This document shows positions 54,828 to 63,536 of a DNA stretch of 64,000 nucleotides, piece by piece. The DNA is from NCEH01 sp043195135. GTDB taxonomy: Bacteria > Pseudomonadota > Alphaproteobacteria > Rhizobiales > Xanthobacteraceae. Below the pieces are notes generated by a model that worked only from the letters and a program-made list of their open reading frames with translations, was not told where the DNA came from and made no database searches. Where the stretch lies: the NCBI RefSeq assembly GCF_043195135.1, contig NZ_JBAFWP010000006.1. One strand, written 5' to 3'. The translations under genes and the position numbers were made by a program. How positions within the stretch are numbered: position 1 is the first letter of the stretch; each line of letters starts with the position of its first letter.

Positions 54828-56468
54828 TCACATCAGCTGGCGCAGCAGGATGTAGAGCCCGCCGGAGAGGATGATCGCCACCGGCAGCGTGAGCACCCAG
54901 GCCATGGCGAGGTTGCGCACGGTGGAGAGCTGGAGACCGGACTTGTTGGCCGCCATAGTTCCCGCGACGCCCGAAGAGAGGACGTGTGTGGTGGAAACCG
55001 GAAGGCCATACATGTCGGCGGCGAAAATGGTGCCCATGGCGACCAGTTCCGCGGAACCGCCCTGGGCGTAGGTGAGATGGGTCTTGCCGATCTTCTCGCC
55101 CACCGTCACGACGATGCGCTTCCAGCCCACCATTGTGCCGAGGCCAAGGGCGATGGCCACCGCCACCTTCACCCACAGCGGTATGAATTTCGTGGCGTTG
55201 TCGAGGGCGCGCTTGAAGGCGGCGAGGTTGTCGCTGGTCTCGGTATCGAAGGTGGGTTCCTTCTGGCGGCCCATCAGGCGGATGGTTTCCGAGGCCAGAT
55301 ACATGTCGTTGCGCATGTTGGGCACGGCAGCGGCAGGCACCTGGGCGAGCGTCTCGTGATTGCCCACCAGGGCGGAGATTTCACCCGCCACGGCGGCGAG
55401 GGCCGGCACCGTTTCAGGGCTCAGCTTGCGGTCGCGCACATAATCGGTCAACGCCTGGCGCGGATCGGCGGGCGCGGCGGCATTGTTGGAGGCCTTGACC
55501 AGCGACGCCTGGGTCACCGAGGCGAGGGCGCGGAACTGGGCGACGTCGGTGGAATCGATGGCCCGGTTCAAAGCATAGGCCGTGGGCACGATGCCGATCA
55601 GGATCAGCATGATGAGGCCCATGCCCTTCTGGCCGTCGTTCGAGCCGTGGGCGAAGGAAACGCCCGTGCAAGTGAGCACCAGCAAGCCGCGGATCCACCA
55701 CGGCGGCGCATGATTGGGCTTGGGCTCGGCATAGAGGGCGGGGTTCTTGATGAGCACCTTCATGGTCAGCAGCAGCAGGCCGGCGGCGAAGAAGCCGACC
55801 ACCGGGGAGAGCAGCAGCGCATAGCCCACATTGGCGGCCTGGCTCCAGTCCACGCCGGCGACGCCGCTCTTGCCCTGGATGAGCTGGTTGGCGATGCCGA
55901 CGCCGATGATCGAGCCGATCAGGGTGTGGGAGGAGGAGGCCGGCAGGCCGAGATACCAGGTGCCGAGGTTCCAGATGATGGCGGCGATCAGCAGGGCGAA
56001 CACCATGGCCATGCCGGCGCCGGTGCCCACGTGCAGGATGAGTTCCACCGGCAGAAGTGAGATGATGCCGAACGCCACCGCACCCGAGGACACCAGCACG
56101 CCGAGGAAGTTCCAGCCGCCGGACCACACGACCGCGAAATGGGCGGGCAGCGAATTGGTGTAGATCACCGTCGCCACCGCGTTCGCGGTGTCGTGGAAGC
56201 CGTTCACGAACTCGAAGCCGAGCGCGATCAGCAGCGCCAGCAGCAGCAGCATGAACGGCGCGAAGGTGAGCACGCCCGGGGAGGCCGCCTGCACGTCGGT
56301 CCAGATGGACCACACCGTGTAGCCAAGGCCACCGATCAGCAGGGCGAAGAAGATGAAAATCTCCGGTGCGCCGTTCTTGCGATCGAGCTTCACCGGCTTT
56401 TCGCGATGCGCGTGGCCGTGCGCCGCCCCATGGGCATGCGCCGGTTTCGCAGCAGTGTGCGCCGTCAT
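54828..56468 (-). CDS. Inorganic phosphate transporter, PiT family
   Basis: A 546-residue inner-membrane transporter with about ten hydrophobic segments. The two PiT signature repeats are visible as NGFHDTANAVATVIYT and SFAHGSNDGQKGMGLI. A long soluble loop (about 300-430) separates the halves. It should import phosphate, probably as a metal-phosphate complex with protons. The His-rich N-terminus (AHAHGAAHGHAHREK) could bind metal. Monocistronic with a strong terminator. Confidence 0.94.
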   Translation of the reverse strand: MTAHTAAKPAHAHGAAHGHAHREKPVKLDRKNGAPEIFIFFALLIGGLGYTVWSIWTDVQAASPGVLTFAPFMLLLLALLIALGFEFVNGFHDTANAVATVIYTNSLPAHFAVVWSGGWNFLGVLVSSGAVAFGIISLLPVELILHVGTGAGMAMVFALLIAAIIWNLGTWYLGLPASSSHTLIGSIIGVGIANQLIQGKSGVAGVDWSQAANVGYALLLSPVVGFFAAGLLLLTMKVLIKNPALYAEPKPNHAPPWWIRGLLVLTCTGVSFAHGSNDGQKGMGLIMLILIGIVPTAYALNRAIDSTDVAQFRALASVTQASLVKASNNAAAPADPRQALTDYVRDRKLSPETVPALAAVAGEISALVGNHETLAQVPAAAVPNMRNDMYLASETIRLMGRQKEPTFDTETSDNLAAFKRALDNATKFIPLWVKVAVAIALGLGTMVGWKRIVVTVGEKIGKTHLTYAQGGSAELVAMGTIFAADMYGLPVSTTHVLSSGVAGTMAANKSGLQLSTVRNLAMAWVLTLPVAIILSGGLYILLRQLM

Positions 56469-56620
56469 CGAACCCCCCTCAACCGACCCGGGAAAACCTT
56501 CCGTTACCTCGCACCAGCCCGTGACACGCGCATGACGCGTTGCAGCATAAAGATTTGTGCGGCTGGGCGTGGGGTGGGGGAAAAGGCGGGAAAGGTCTTT
56601 GCCGGATCAGGCCGGAGGCA

Positions 56621-57520
56621 TCAGGCTACGCCGAGGCGGCGGCAGATCAGGTCCAATTGGTCGAGGTCGCCATAGCGGATGCGCAGTTCGCCCGCCTCGC
56701 CCCTGGCCTGGAGGCTCACCGCCAGCCCGAGCGCATCCGTGAGGCGCTTTTCCAGCGCGCGGGTATCGGCATCCTTGGGGGCGGGGGCGGGCTTGGGCGC
56801 CGGCGCGGCGACAAGCGCGTCCCGCACCTTGCCCATGGCCTCCACGTCCCGCACGCTCAGGCCCTTCTCCACCACGTCACGGGCGATGCTGGCGGGATCG
56901 TCATGGGCCAGGAGGGCGCGGGCGTGGCCGGCGGAGAGGCGTCCCTCGGCGAGATAGGCCTTCACGCTTTCGGGCAGCTTCAGCAGCCGCAAGGTGTTGG
57001 TGATGTGCGAGCGGCTCTTGCCGATGACCTTGGACAGATCGAGCTGGGTATAGTCGAACTGCGCCATCAGGGCCTCGTAGCCCAGGCCCTCTTCCACCGG
57101 GTTCAGATCGGCGCGCTGCACATTCTCGATGATGGCGATTTCCAGCGCCTCGCGGTCGGTGAGCTCCAGCACCACCACCGGCACCTCGTGCAGGCCGGCG
57201 CGCTGGGCCGCGCGCCAGCGCCGTTCGCCGGCGACGATCTCGAAACTGCCCGGATGGTCCGCCACCGGACGCACCACGATGGGCTGGATGATGCCTTTCT
57301 CGCGGATCGAGCTGGCCAGATCGTCCAGCCCCTCCTCCAGGAAGGTGCGGCGCGGGTTGCGCGGGTTGGCGCGCACGAATTCGATCGGCACCTTGCGCGT
57401 CCCCGCGCCCTTCTGGCTGGGCGCGGGACGGGTATCGTCCTGCCCCATGTCGCCGATCAAAGCCGCGAGCCCCCGGCCGAGCCGCGAGCGGCCTTCTTCC
57501 GCCATGTCCTTCTTCCCCAT
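56621..57520 (-). CDS. parB: Chromosome-partitioning protein ParB
   Basis: A 299-residue CTP-dependent DNA clamp that loads at parS. It has the N-terminal ParA-interacting GRGLAALIGD, the CTP-binding GERRWRAAQ box with ENVQRADLNPVEEG, the helix-turn-helix that reads parS (TQLDLSKVIGKSRSHITNTLRLLKLP, core KSRSHITNTLRL) and a C-terminal dimer domain. Start ATG 57520; ATG 57505 (MAEEGRSRLG) is also possible. Its recognition sites are dense just upstream in this locus. Confidence 0.96.
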   Translation of the reverse strand: MGKKDMAEEGRSRLGRGLAALIGDMGQDDTRPAPSQKGAGTRKVPIEFVRANPRNPRRTFLEEGLDDLASSIREKGIIQPIVVRPVADHPGSFEIVAGERRWRAAQRAGLHEVPVVVLELTDREALEIAIIENVQRADLNPVEEGLGYEALMAQFDYTQLDLSKVIGKSRSHITNTLRLLKLPESVKAYLAEGRLSAGHARALLAHDDPASIARDVVEKGLSVRDVEAMGKVRDALVAAPAPKPAPAPKDADTRALEKRLTDALGLAVSLQARGEAGELRIRYGDLDQLDLICRRLGVA

Positions 57521-57534
57521 TGGAACGTGCCGCC

Positions 57535-58377
57535 TCAGGCCGCGACCGCGCGGGCGGCCCGCTCGCGCTGGATGACTTCGGAGGCCAGCCGCAGATAGGC
57601 CTGCGAGCCCGCGCATTTCAGATCATAGAGCAGCACCGGCTTGCCATAGGACGGCGCTTCCGAGACCCGCACATTGCGCGGAATCACGGTCTCGTAAACC
57701 TTGTCGCCCATGAACTGGCGCACGTCCGCCACCACCTGGTCGGAGAGATTGTTGCGCGCGTCATACATGGTCAGCACGATGCCGTGGATGGTGAGATCGG
57801 GATTGAGGGCGGTGCGCGCCTGCTCCACGGTCTTCAGCAATTGGGAGAGGCCCTCCAGCGCGAAGAACTCGCATTGCAGCGGCACCAATATGGCATGGGC
57901 CGCCGCCATGGCGTTCACGGTGATGAGCGAGAGCGAGGGCGGGCAATCGATCAGCACATAGGTGAATTTCGGCGCCGCCGGGTCGTTCGCCATGTCGCGC
58001 AGGGCGTTGCGCAGGCGGAAGGCGCGGTCGCGCTCATTGGCGATTTCCAGCTCCAGGCCGGAAAGATCCAGCGTGGAAGGGGCGACGAACAGGGAGGGCA
58101 CGCCGGTGTCGACGATCGCCTGCGCCAGGGTGGCGTCGCCGCTCAGCACGTCATAGGTGGACAGCTTGCGCCGGCCGCGATCGATGCCGAGGCCGGTGGA
58201 GGCGTTGCCCTGGGGATCGAGATCCACCACCAGCACGCTCTCGCCGATGGCCGCCAGCGCCGTGCCGAGATTGATGGCGGTGGTGGTCTTGCCCACCCCG
58301 CCCTTCTGGTTCGCCAGCGCCAGGATGCGCGGCGTGACGCCGCCGACGATGGGGGCGGTGACGGAGGAATCAGTCAT
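57535..58377 (-). CDS. parA: Chromosome-partitioning ATPase ParA
   Basis: A 280-residue Walker-type ATPase that moves ParB-parS complexes over the nucleoid. The deviant Walker A is LANQKGGVGKTTTAINLG, followed by VVDLDPQGNASTGLG and LIDCPPSLSLITVNA. The start overlaps the rsmG end by 8 bases. Part of the conserved mnmG-rsmG-parA-parB cluster. Confidence 0.97.
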   Translation of the reverse strand: MTDSSVTAPIVGGVTPRILALANQKGGVGKTTTAINLGTALAAIGESVLVVDLDPQGNASTGLGIDRGRRKLSTYDVLSGDATLAQAIVDTGVPSLFVAPSTLDLSGLELEIANERDRAFRLRNALRDMANDPAAPKFTYVLIDCPPSLSLITVNAMAAAHAILVPLQCEFFALEGLSQLLKTVEQARTALNPDLTIHGIVLTMYDARNNLSDQVVADVRQFMGDKVYETVIPRNVRVSEAPSYGKPVLLYDLKCAGSQAYLRLASEVIQRERAARAVAA

Positions 58378-59059
58378 GTGCGCTTCCGCGTAGGTGTCCG
58401 CCGGGGACGGCCGGGGACGGGACCGCTTTGAGGGCGCGCGTCACAACCAGGATCTTCCCGTGGGGATCGCTGAGGCTGTCGCGCAGTTCGAGATCGAGTG
58501 TCCAGTCTTTGCGGGCTTCGGTCAATTCGCGCTGCCAATCCTTGCCCTTCGGAAAGATCCCGACGGCGCCGGCGGCGAAAAACGGCGCGGCGAGCGCCAG
58601 CAATTTGGGAAGCGGCGCCAGAGCGCGGGCGGAAACCACCTGTTTTCCAGGCGCCAATGCCTCCGCCACCTGCTCGATGCGTTGGGGATGCACGCTCACC
58701 GGAAGGTCCGCGAGGCGCGCCGCCTCCCGCAGGAAGGCGGACTTGCGGCTGTCGCTCTCCACCAGATCCATATGACCGCCTTCCCGCTCCGCCAGCACCG
58801 CCGCCACCACCAGACCCGGAAATCCGCCGCCGGAACCAAGATCAACCCAGGCGCGAACATCCTCACTCACATTGGTCATAAGTTGCAGAGAATCGGCGAT
58901 ATGGCGCGTCCACAACTCCGGTATGGTGGCGGGGGAAACGAGATTTATCGTTTTCTGCCATTTGGTTAGCAGAGCAGCGATGGTTTCCAGGCGCGAAAAT
59001 GTTTCACGTGAAACATTTTGCGCGATGGCCGCCCGTGCCGAATCCGAGGTGTTTCTCAT
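58370..59059 (-). CDS. rsmG: 16S rRNA (guanine-N7)-methyltransferase RsmG
   Basis: A 229-residue SAM methyltransferase modifying G527 of 16S rRNA. The SAM motif is VDLGSGGGFPGLVVA, with ESDSRKSAFLREAARL following. Near the N-terminus the coding sequence reads NVSRETF, which is encoded by a perfect parS site (59000-59015), as is known for this gene in many bacteria. It overlaps parA by 8 bases. Confidence 0.96.
   Translation of the reverse strand: MRNTSDSARAAIAQNVSRETFSRLETIAALLTKWQKTINLVSPATIPELWTRHIADSLQLMTNVSEDVRAWVDLGSGGGFPGLVVAAVLAEREGGHMDLVESDSRKSAFLREAARLADLPVSVHPQRIEQVAEALAPGKQVVSARALAPLPKLLALAAPFFAAGAVGIFPKGKDWQRELTEARKDWTLDLELRDSLSDPHGKILVVTRALKAVPSPAVPGGHLRGSAHD
59000..59015. promoter_or_regulatory. 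parS: parS site inside rsmG
   Basis: Perfect TGTTTCACGTGAAACA within codons 15-21 of rsmG. It is the closest site to parAB, about 0.6 kb upstream of parA. Confidence 0.92.
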
Positions 59060-59087
59060 GCGCTTTTCGTGCCCATTTCCGCGGCTT

Positions 59088-59103
59088 TATCGCACGTGAA
59101 ACC
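59088..59103. promoter_or_regulatory. Degenerate parS (half-site)
   Basis: TATCGCACGTGAAACC keeps the CACGTGAAAC core and one arm, 12 of 16 positions. It lies in the rsmG-mnmG gap. Probably a decayed copy. Confidence 0.35.
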
Positions 59104-59307
59104 GCAGATTCGGCAGATGGATTTCGCCGAAATCTGCACGCCGGAATTTTGGGCCGGGTTACGGGTTACGTTCCCCAGGATTCACACGGGCGAGTCCCGA
59201 CCGGGAGGCGCCCTCGGTCTCCGGCCGGAAGGCTCCGCCCCTCCCCTTCCCTCCGCACGCGGACGACGGGGACAAGGTTCAAGGGCGATGATTCGCCCCC
59301 ACCGGTC

Positions 59308-61242
59308 TCAGCCCACCGCCTGTGCCGCACCCGCGACCGCTGTTCCGCTTCCCGCCACCGCCGCTTGCCGCCGCGCATACGTGACCAGCAGCGCGAGGGC
59401 GGCGGGCGTCATGCCTTCCATGCGGCCGGCCTGGCCGATGGTGCGGGGGCGCACGCGGGCGAGCTTCTGCTTCAGCTCGTTGGAGAGGCCCGGCAGCGGG
59501 GCATAGTCCAGCGCCTCGGGCAGGAGCAGGTCCTCGTCGCGCCGCAAGGTGGCGATGTCCGCCGCCTGGCGATCCAGATAGACGGCGTATTTCGCGTCGA
59601 TCTCCAATTGCTCGGCCAGCGCCGGGCTCAGCGCGGCAAATTCCGGCCAGATGCGCGCCAGCTGCTCCAGCCCGATGTCCGGATAGGCCAGGAGATCGAA
59701 CGCGCTGCGGCGCTGGCCATCCTTGTTCACGTTCAGCCCGAAGGTCGCCGCTTCGTTCGGCGTCAGGTTCAGCGCGCGGGCCCGAGCGCGGGCGCCGTTC
59801 AGCGCGGCCATCTTGGCGGAAAACTGCGCCGCCCGCTCCGCCCCCACGAGGCCGAGCGCCAGGCCCCGCGCGGTGAGCCGCTGGTCCGCATTGTCGGCGC
59901 GCAGGGTGAGGCGATATTCGGCGCGCGAGGTGAACATGCGATAGGGCTCGGTGACGCCGCGCGTGACGAGATCGTCCACCATCACGCCGAGATAGCCCTC
60001 GGCCCGGTCGATGATGATGCCGTCGCCGGTCTCCCCTGCCCCGCTGCCCGCTCGCCCGGCGCGCCGCGCGGCGTTCAGCCCGGCGAGCAGACCCTGGGCG
60101 GCGGCTTCCTCATAGCCCGTCGTGCCGTTGATCTGGCCGGCGAGGAACAGGCCGGGCGCGCGCTTGGCCTCCAAGGTCGGGGCCAGCTCGCGCGGGTCCA
60201 CATGGTCATATTCGATGGCATAGCCCGGCCGCAGCACCTCCACGCGCTCCAGGCCCGGAATGGTCCGCAGGAACAGGTGCTGCACCTCTTCGGGAAGCGA
60301 GGTGGACATGCCATTGGGATAGATGGTCGGGTCGTCCAGCCCCTCGGGCTCCAGGAAGATCTGGTGGCCGTCCCGGTCGCCGAAGCGCACCACCTTGTCC
60401 TCGATGGAAGGGCAATAGCGCGGGCCGGTGCTTTCGATGCGGCCGGAATACATGGCCGAGCGCGAGAGGTTCGCGCGGATCACATCGTGGGTCTCTTGCG
60501 TGGTGCGGGTGATGCCGCACTGAACCTGCGGGTTGGGCAGGCGCGTGGTGAGGCTGGAGAAGGCCTCCGGCGGCTCGTCGCCGTCCTGCATCTCCAGGCC
60601 CGCCCAATCGATGGTGCGGCCATCGAGGCGCGGCGGCGTGCCGGTCTTCAACCGTCCGAGCGCGAGGCCAAGGCGCTTCAGCGTGCCGGAGAGCCCGAGC
60701 GCGGGCTTCTCGCCCATGCGGCCGGCGGGGATCTGTACCTCGCCCATATGGATCAGGCCATTGAGGAACGTGCCAGTGGTGAGCACGACAGCGCCGCAGG
60801 AAAAGGCGCGGCCATCTGAAAGCCGCAGGCCGGCGACCCGCCCGCCCGCGAGGATCAGATCGTCCGCCTCACCTTCGACGATGGTAAGGTTTTCCTGGGC
60901 CGCAAGCGCCGCTTGCATGGCGCGGGCATAGAGCTTGCGATCCGCCTGGGCGCGCGGGCCACGCACCGCCGGGCCCTTGCGCCGGTTGAGCACGCGGAAC
61001 TGGATGCCCCCCTGATCCGCCACCCGGCCCATGAGCCCATCCAGCGCATCGATCTCGCGCACGAGGTGGCCCTTGCCGAGCCCGCCGATGGCGGGATTGC
61101 ACGACATGGCGCCGATGGTGCCGGGGCTATGGGTGACGAGCGCGGTGCGCGCGCCGAGGCGCGCCGCGGCCGCCGCCGCCTCGCAGCCCGCATGGCCCCC
61201 ACCCACCACCATCACGTCGAACACGATTTCCAGCTTGCTCAT
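59308..61242 (-). CDS. mnmG: tRNA uridine-5-carboxymethylaminomethyl modification enzyme MnmG
   Basis: A 644-residue FAD enzyme that with MnmE modifies the wobble uridine of several tRNAs. It has the FAD loop VVGGGHAGCEAAAAAARLG, the SCNPAIGGLGKGHLVREIDALDG segment (core CNPAIGGLGKGH), GTFLNGLIHMG, and the C-terminal helical MnmE/tRNA-binding domain. Usually mnmE is immediately upstream; here the two are separated by a 2.3-kb parS array. Confidence 0.97.
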   Translation of the reverse strand: MSKLEIVFDVMVVGGGHAGCEAAAAAARLGARTALVTHSPGTIGAMSCNPAIGGLGKGHLVREIDALDGLMGRVADQGGIQFRVLNRRKGPAVRGPRAQADRKLYARAMQAALAAQENLTIVEGEADDLILAGGRVAGLRLSDGRAFSCGAVVLTTGTFLNGLIHMGEVQIPAGRMGEKPALGLSGTLKRLGLALGRLKTGTPPRLDGRTIDWAGLEMQDGDEPPEAFSSLTTRLPNPQVQCGITRTTQETHDVIRANLSRSAMYSGRIESTGPRYCPSIEDKVVRFGDRDGHQIFLEPEGLDDPTIYPNGMSTSLPEEVQHLFLRTIPGLERVEVLRPGYAIEYDHVDPRELAPTLEAKRAPGLFLAGQINGTTGYEEAAAQGLLAGLNAARRAGRAGSGAGETGDGIIIDRAEGYLGVMVDDLVTRGVTEPYRMFTSRAEYRLTLRADNADQRLTARGLALGLVGAERAAQFSAKMAALNGARARARALNLTPNEAATFGLNVNKDGQRRSAFDLLAYPDIGLEQLARIWPEFAALSPALAEQLEIDAKYAVYLDRQAADIATLRRDEDLLLPEALDYAPLPGLSNELKQKLARVRPRTIGQAGRMEGMTPAALALLVTYARRQAAVAGSGTAVAGAAQAVG

Positions 61243-61374
61243 TCACATCTCGTGGCCCAAGGGCCGTGGGCGGACGCGCCGCCGGATTTTTGGATTGGAC
61301 CAACAGGAACGGCACTTTCGCGGCGCGGTCAAGGCGGGCGAGACCGCGCGGGCCTGCACCCGAGAAGCGCGAGA

Positions 61375-61390
61375 TGTTTCACGTGAAACA
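61375..61390. promoter_or_regulatory. parS: parS array site 1
   Basis: Perfect 16-bp parS, 133 bases upstream of the mnmG ATG. It is followed by a unique 79-base spacer. Confidence 0.92.
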
Positions 61391-61469
61391 TTTTTCTCGG
61401 CAAGGTGCCGAGGCGGAAGCAGAACGGCACGCTCCGCCGGCCCCCTCGCTCAAGCCCCCGCACTCCGAA

Positions 61470-61485
61470 TGTTTCACGTGAAACA
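61470..61485. promoter_or_regulatory. parS: parS array site 2
   Basis: Perfect 16-bp parS, before spacer C1. Confidence 0.92.
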
Positions 61486-61565
61486 TTCGGGCCTTTGGGC
61501 GGGGCGACGCGCGGGGGGCGGAGGACGGAGGGGGCGGAGGCCGGAGGGTCCGCCTACCTCCCAAA
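61486..61565. repeat. Array spacer C1
   Basis: An 80-base G-rich spacer (GCCTTTGGG near its start, CCGCCTACCTCCCAAA at its end), homologous to C2 at 62634-62716. Confidence 0.85.
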
Positions 61566-61581
61566 TGTTTCACGTGAAACA
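61566..61581. promoter_or_regulatory. parS: parS array site 3
   Basis: Perfect 16-bp parS between spacers C1 and B1. Confidence 0.92.
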
Positions 61582-61689
61582 TTCCCGTTGGGACCTGACC
61601 GCATCGCCCGCGATGCTGCCTCTTTCGACTGCGATTTTGAAGGTGCCGCGCGGGGAGACAGCGGCTGACGTGTCCGCTTACCTCCCAAA
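61582..61689. repeat. Array spacer B1
   Basis: A 108-base spacer nearly identical to B2 (62239-62345). It shares CCCGTTGGGACCTGACCGCA at the start and CCGCTTACCTCCCAAA at the end. Confidence 0.9.
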
Positions 61690-61705
61690 TGTTTCACGTG
61701 AAACA
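61690..61705. promoter_or_regulatory. parS: parS array site 4
   Basis: Perfect 16-bp parS between spacers B1 and A1. Confidence 0.92.
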
Positions 61706-61949
61706 TTCTGGGCCCGTAGCCCGTCGCGTCGCTCACGCGGCATCGCCGCCAGGAAAAATCCGGGGCCGATTATTGGATACCCCAAGACCCCTACCTCTCC
61801 CCCATGGGGAGAGGTCGACCGCGACAGCGGGCGGGTGAGAGGATGCGCCGCGCCGAACGCAATGCTGGCACCCCTCACCCAACCTTCTCCCGAGGGGAGA
61901 GGTAACCTTCGCCGCCCTTGCCGTACGGCTGGCTCATGCCTCGCCAGAA
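61706..61949. repeat. Array spacer A1 with REP hairpins
   Basis: A 244-base spacer. It holds GCTCACGCGGC, CCGATTATTGGAT, a CCTCTCCCCCATGGGGAGAGG palindrome region, GACAGCGGGCGGGTGAG and a second CTCCC/GGGAG hairpin, ending TGCCTCGCCAGAA. Confidence 0.88.
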
Positions 61950-61965
61950 TGTTTCACGTGAAACA
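61950..61965. promoter_or_regulatory. parS: parS array site 5
   Basis: Perfect 16-bp parS between two A-type spacers. Confidence 0.92.
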
Positions 61966-62222
61966 TTCTGGAGCCGTAGCCCGTCGCGCCGCTCACGCGG
62001 CCTCGCCGCCAGGAGATATCTGGGGCTGATTATTGGATGCCCTGCCCTACCTTTCCCCGAGGGGGAGAGCCCGACCGCGACAGCGGGCGGGTGAGGGCGC
62101 CGCGCCGCGCCGAACGTAATGCCGGCACCCCTCACCCCGCCCCGCTCCCCGAGGGGGAGAGGAGAACGCAGCGCAACGCCCTTCCCCGTCCGCGGCGCCG
62201 TACGGCTCACGCCTCGCCGAAA
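61966..62222. repeat. Array spacer A2 with REP hairpins
   Basis: A 257-base copy of spacer A, sharing the GATTATTGGAT, GACAGCGGGCGGGTGAGGG and CCGAGGGGGAGAGG parts, with small insertions against A1. Confidence 0.88.
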
Positions 62223-62238
62223 TGTTTCACGTGAAACA
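62223..62238. promoter_or_regulatory. parS: parS array site 6
   Basis: Perfect 16-bp parS between spacers A2 and B2. Confidence 0.92.
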
Positions 62239-62345
62239 TTCCCGTTGGGACCTGACCGCATCGCCCGCGAACTGCCTCTTTCGACCGCGATTTTGAAGGT
62301 GCCGCGCGGGGAGACAGCGGCTGACCTATCCGCTTACCTCCCAAA
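62239..62345. repeat. Array spacer B2
   Basis: A 107-base spacer differing from B1 at only a few positions, which indicates recent duplication. Confidence 0.9.
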
Positions 62346-62361
62346 TGTTTCACGTGAAACA
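62346..62361. promoter_or_regulatory. parS: parS array site 7
   Basis: Perfect 16-bp parS between spacers B2 and A3, repeating the B-parS-A order of sites 3-5. Confidence 0.92.
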
Positions 62362-62617
62362 TTCTGGGCCAGCAGCCTAGCGCACCGCTCACGCGGCGCG
62401 CCGGCAAGAGAAATCCGGGCCGATTATTGGATGCCCCCAAGACCCCTACCTCTCCCCCATAGGGAGAGGTCAACCGCGACAGCGGGCGGGTGAGGGACTG
62501 CGCCTCGCCGAACGCAATGCTGCACCTCCCCCCACCCCTCCCCCCGACGGGAGAGGGAGAACGCAGCGCAGCGCCTTTCGCCACCCTTGGTGCCGCACGG
62601 CTCATGCCGTGCCAGAA
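62362..62617. repeat. Array spacer A3 with REP hairpins
   Basis: A 256-base copy of spacer A. The first hairpin (CTCTCCCCCATAGGGAGAGG) has one changed base in its loop side. Confidence 0.88.
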
Positions 62618-62633
62618 TGTTTCACGTGAAACA
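62618..62633. promoter_or_regulatory. parS: parS array site 8
   Basis: Perfect 16-bp parS between spacers A3 and C2. Confidence 0.92.
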
Positions 62634-62716
62634 TTCGGTGGCCTTTGGGTCGGGGGGCGACGCGCAAGGGGGTCGGAGGGCGGAGGAGCGGCCGGAGGCT
62701 CCGCCTACCTCCCAAA
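62634..62716. repeat. Array spacer C2
   Basis: An 83-base relative of C1, sharing GGCCTTTGGG, GGGCGACGCGC and the end TCCGCCTACCTCCCAAA. Confidence 0.85.
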
Positions 62717-62732
62717 TGTTTCACGTGAAACA
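62717..62732. promoter_or_regulatory. parS: parS array site 9
   Basis: Perfect 16-bp parS between spacers C2 and D. Confidence 0.92.
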
Positions 62733-63004
62733 TTCCCGTCGAGAGCCGGCCCGGATCGCCATTAGGGGGTGTTGCATCGTCGAGGCGCCTACCAGCAGGT
62801 GCGCTTGATGTGCTTCTTCCACCTGACGTCATGGCCGGGCCGATAGCGCGAGGCTTGAAAATCCGGCGCCAGCGGCTCCACATGGATGCACGGGGCAAAC
62901 GATGCATGACGATGCTCTGCTGCACCGGCGTCACGCCAAGAAAAGTGATGGGCCCTACGCCTGTCGCGGGATGCGGTCCGCTTTCCGGCGGTCGGGGCGG
63001 AAAA
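62733..63004. repeat. Array spacer D with a decayed REP element
   Basis: A 272-base unique spacer. Its first 28 bases resemble spacer B; then ATGGCCGGG (62831-62839) and ATGCACGGG...GATGCAT (62886-62907) match the two-hairpin element at 25155-25257. This suggests the REP element entered a B-type spacer. Confidence 0.7.
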
Positions 63005-63020
63005 TGTTTCACGTGAAACA
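63005..63020. promoter_or_regulatory. parS: parS array site 10
   Basis: Perfect 16-bp parS between spacers D and B3. Confidence 0.92.
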
Positions 63021-63138
63021 TTTCGGAGAAGGCGACGGGCCGCCGAATCTGCGTGGCGCCCCCGGGCTGGCTCTTTCGACCGCGATTTTAAGGTGCCGCG
63101 TGGGAGCCGGCGGCTGACGTGTCCGCTTACCTCCGACA
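63021..63138. repeat. Array spacer B3 (divergent)
   Basis: A 118-base spacer. Only its right half (CTCTTTCGACCGCGATTTT to CCGCTTACCTCC) matches B1/B2; the left half is different. Confidence 0.75.
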
Positions 63139-63154
63139 TGTTTCACGTGAAACA
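63139..63154. promoter_or_regulatory. parS: parS array site 11
   Basis: Perfect 16-bp parS between B3 and the shortened A spacer. Confidence 0.92.
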
Positions 63155-63260
63155 TTCTGGAGCCGTAGAACGTCGCACCGCACTCTCCCCGAGGGGAGAG
63201 GGAACGGACCCCAGCGCCCTTTGCCACTCCTGGTGCCGCATGGCTTACGCCTCGCCAAAA
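63155..63260. repeat. Array spacer A4 (internally deleted)
   Basis: A 106-base spacer keeping the left end (CTGGAGCCGTAG) and right end (CTCTCCCCGAGGGGAGAGGG to GCCTCGCCAAAA) of spacer A. The middle, from the GATTATTGGAT part to the first hairpin, is missing. Confidence 0.8.
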
Positions 63261-63276
63261 TGTTTCACGTGAAACA
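63261..63276. promoter_or_regulatory. parS: parS array site 12
   Basis: Perfect 16-bp parS between spacers A4 and A5. Confidence 0.92.
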
Positions 63277-63536
63277 TTCTAGGCCCGTAGCCGCCGCACC
63301 GCTCACGCGGCCTCGCCGCCAGGAGATATCTGGGGCTGATTATTGGATGCCCTCGAGACCCCGACCTCTCCCCGATGGGGAGAGGTCGACCGCGACAGCG
63401 GGCGGGTGAGGGCGCTGCGCCTGGCCGAACGCAATGCCGGCTCCCCTCACCCGCACCTCTCCCCGATGGGGAGAGGGAGAACGCACCCAACGCCCTTCGT
63501 CGCCCATGGGGCCGTACGGATCATGCCTCGCCAGAA
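63277..63536. repeat. Array spacer A5 with REP hairpins
   Basis: A 260-base full copy of spacer A with two near-perfect CCTCTCCCCGATGGGGAGAG hairpins. Confidence 0.88.
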
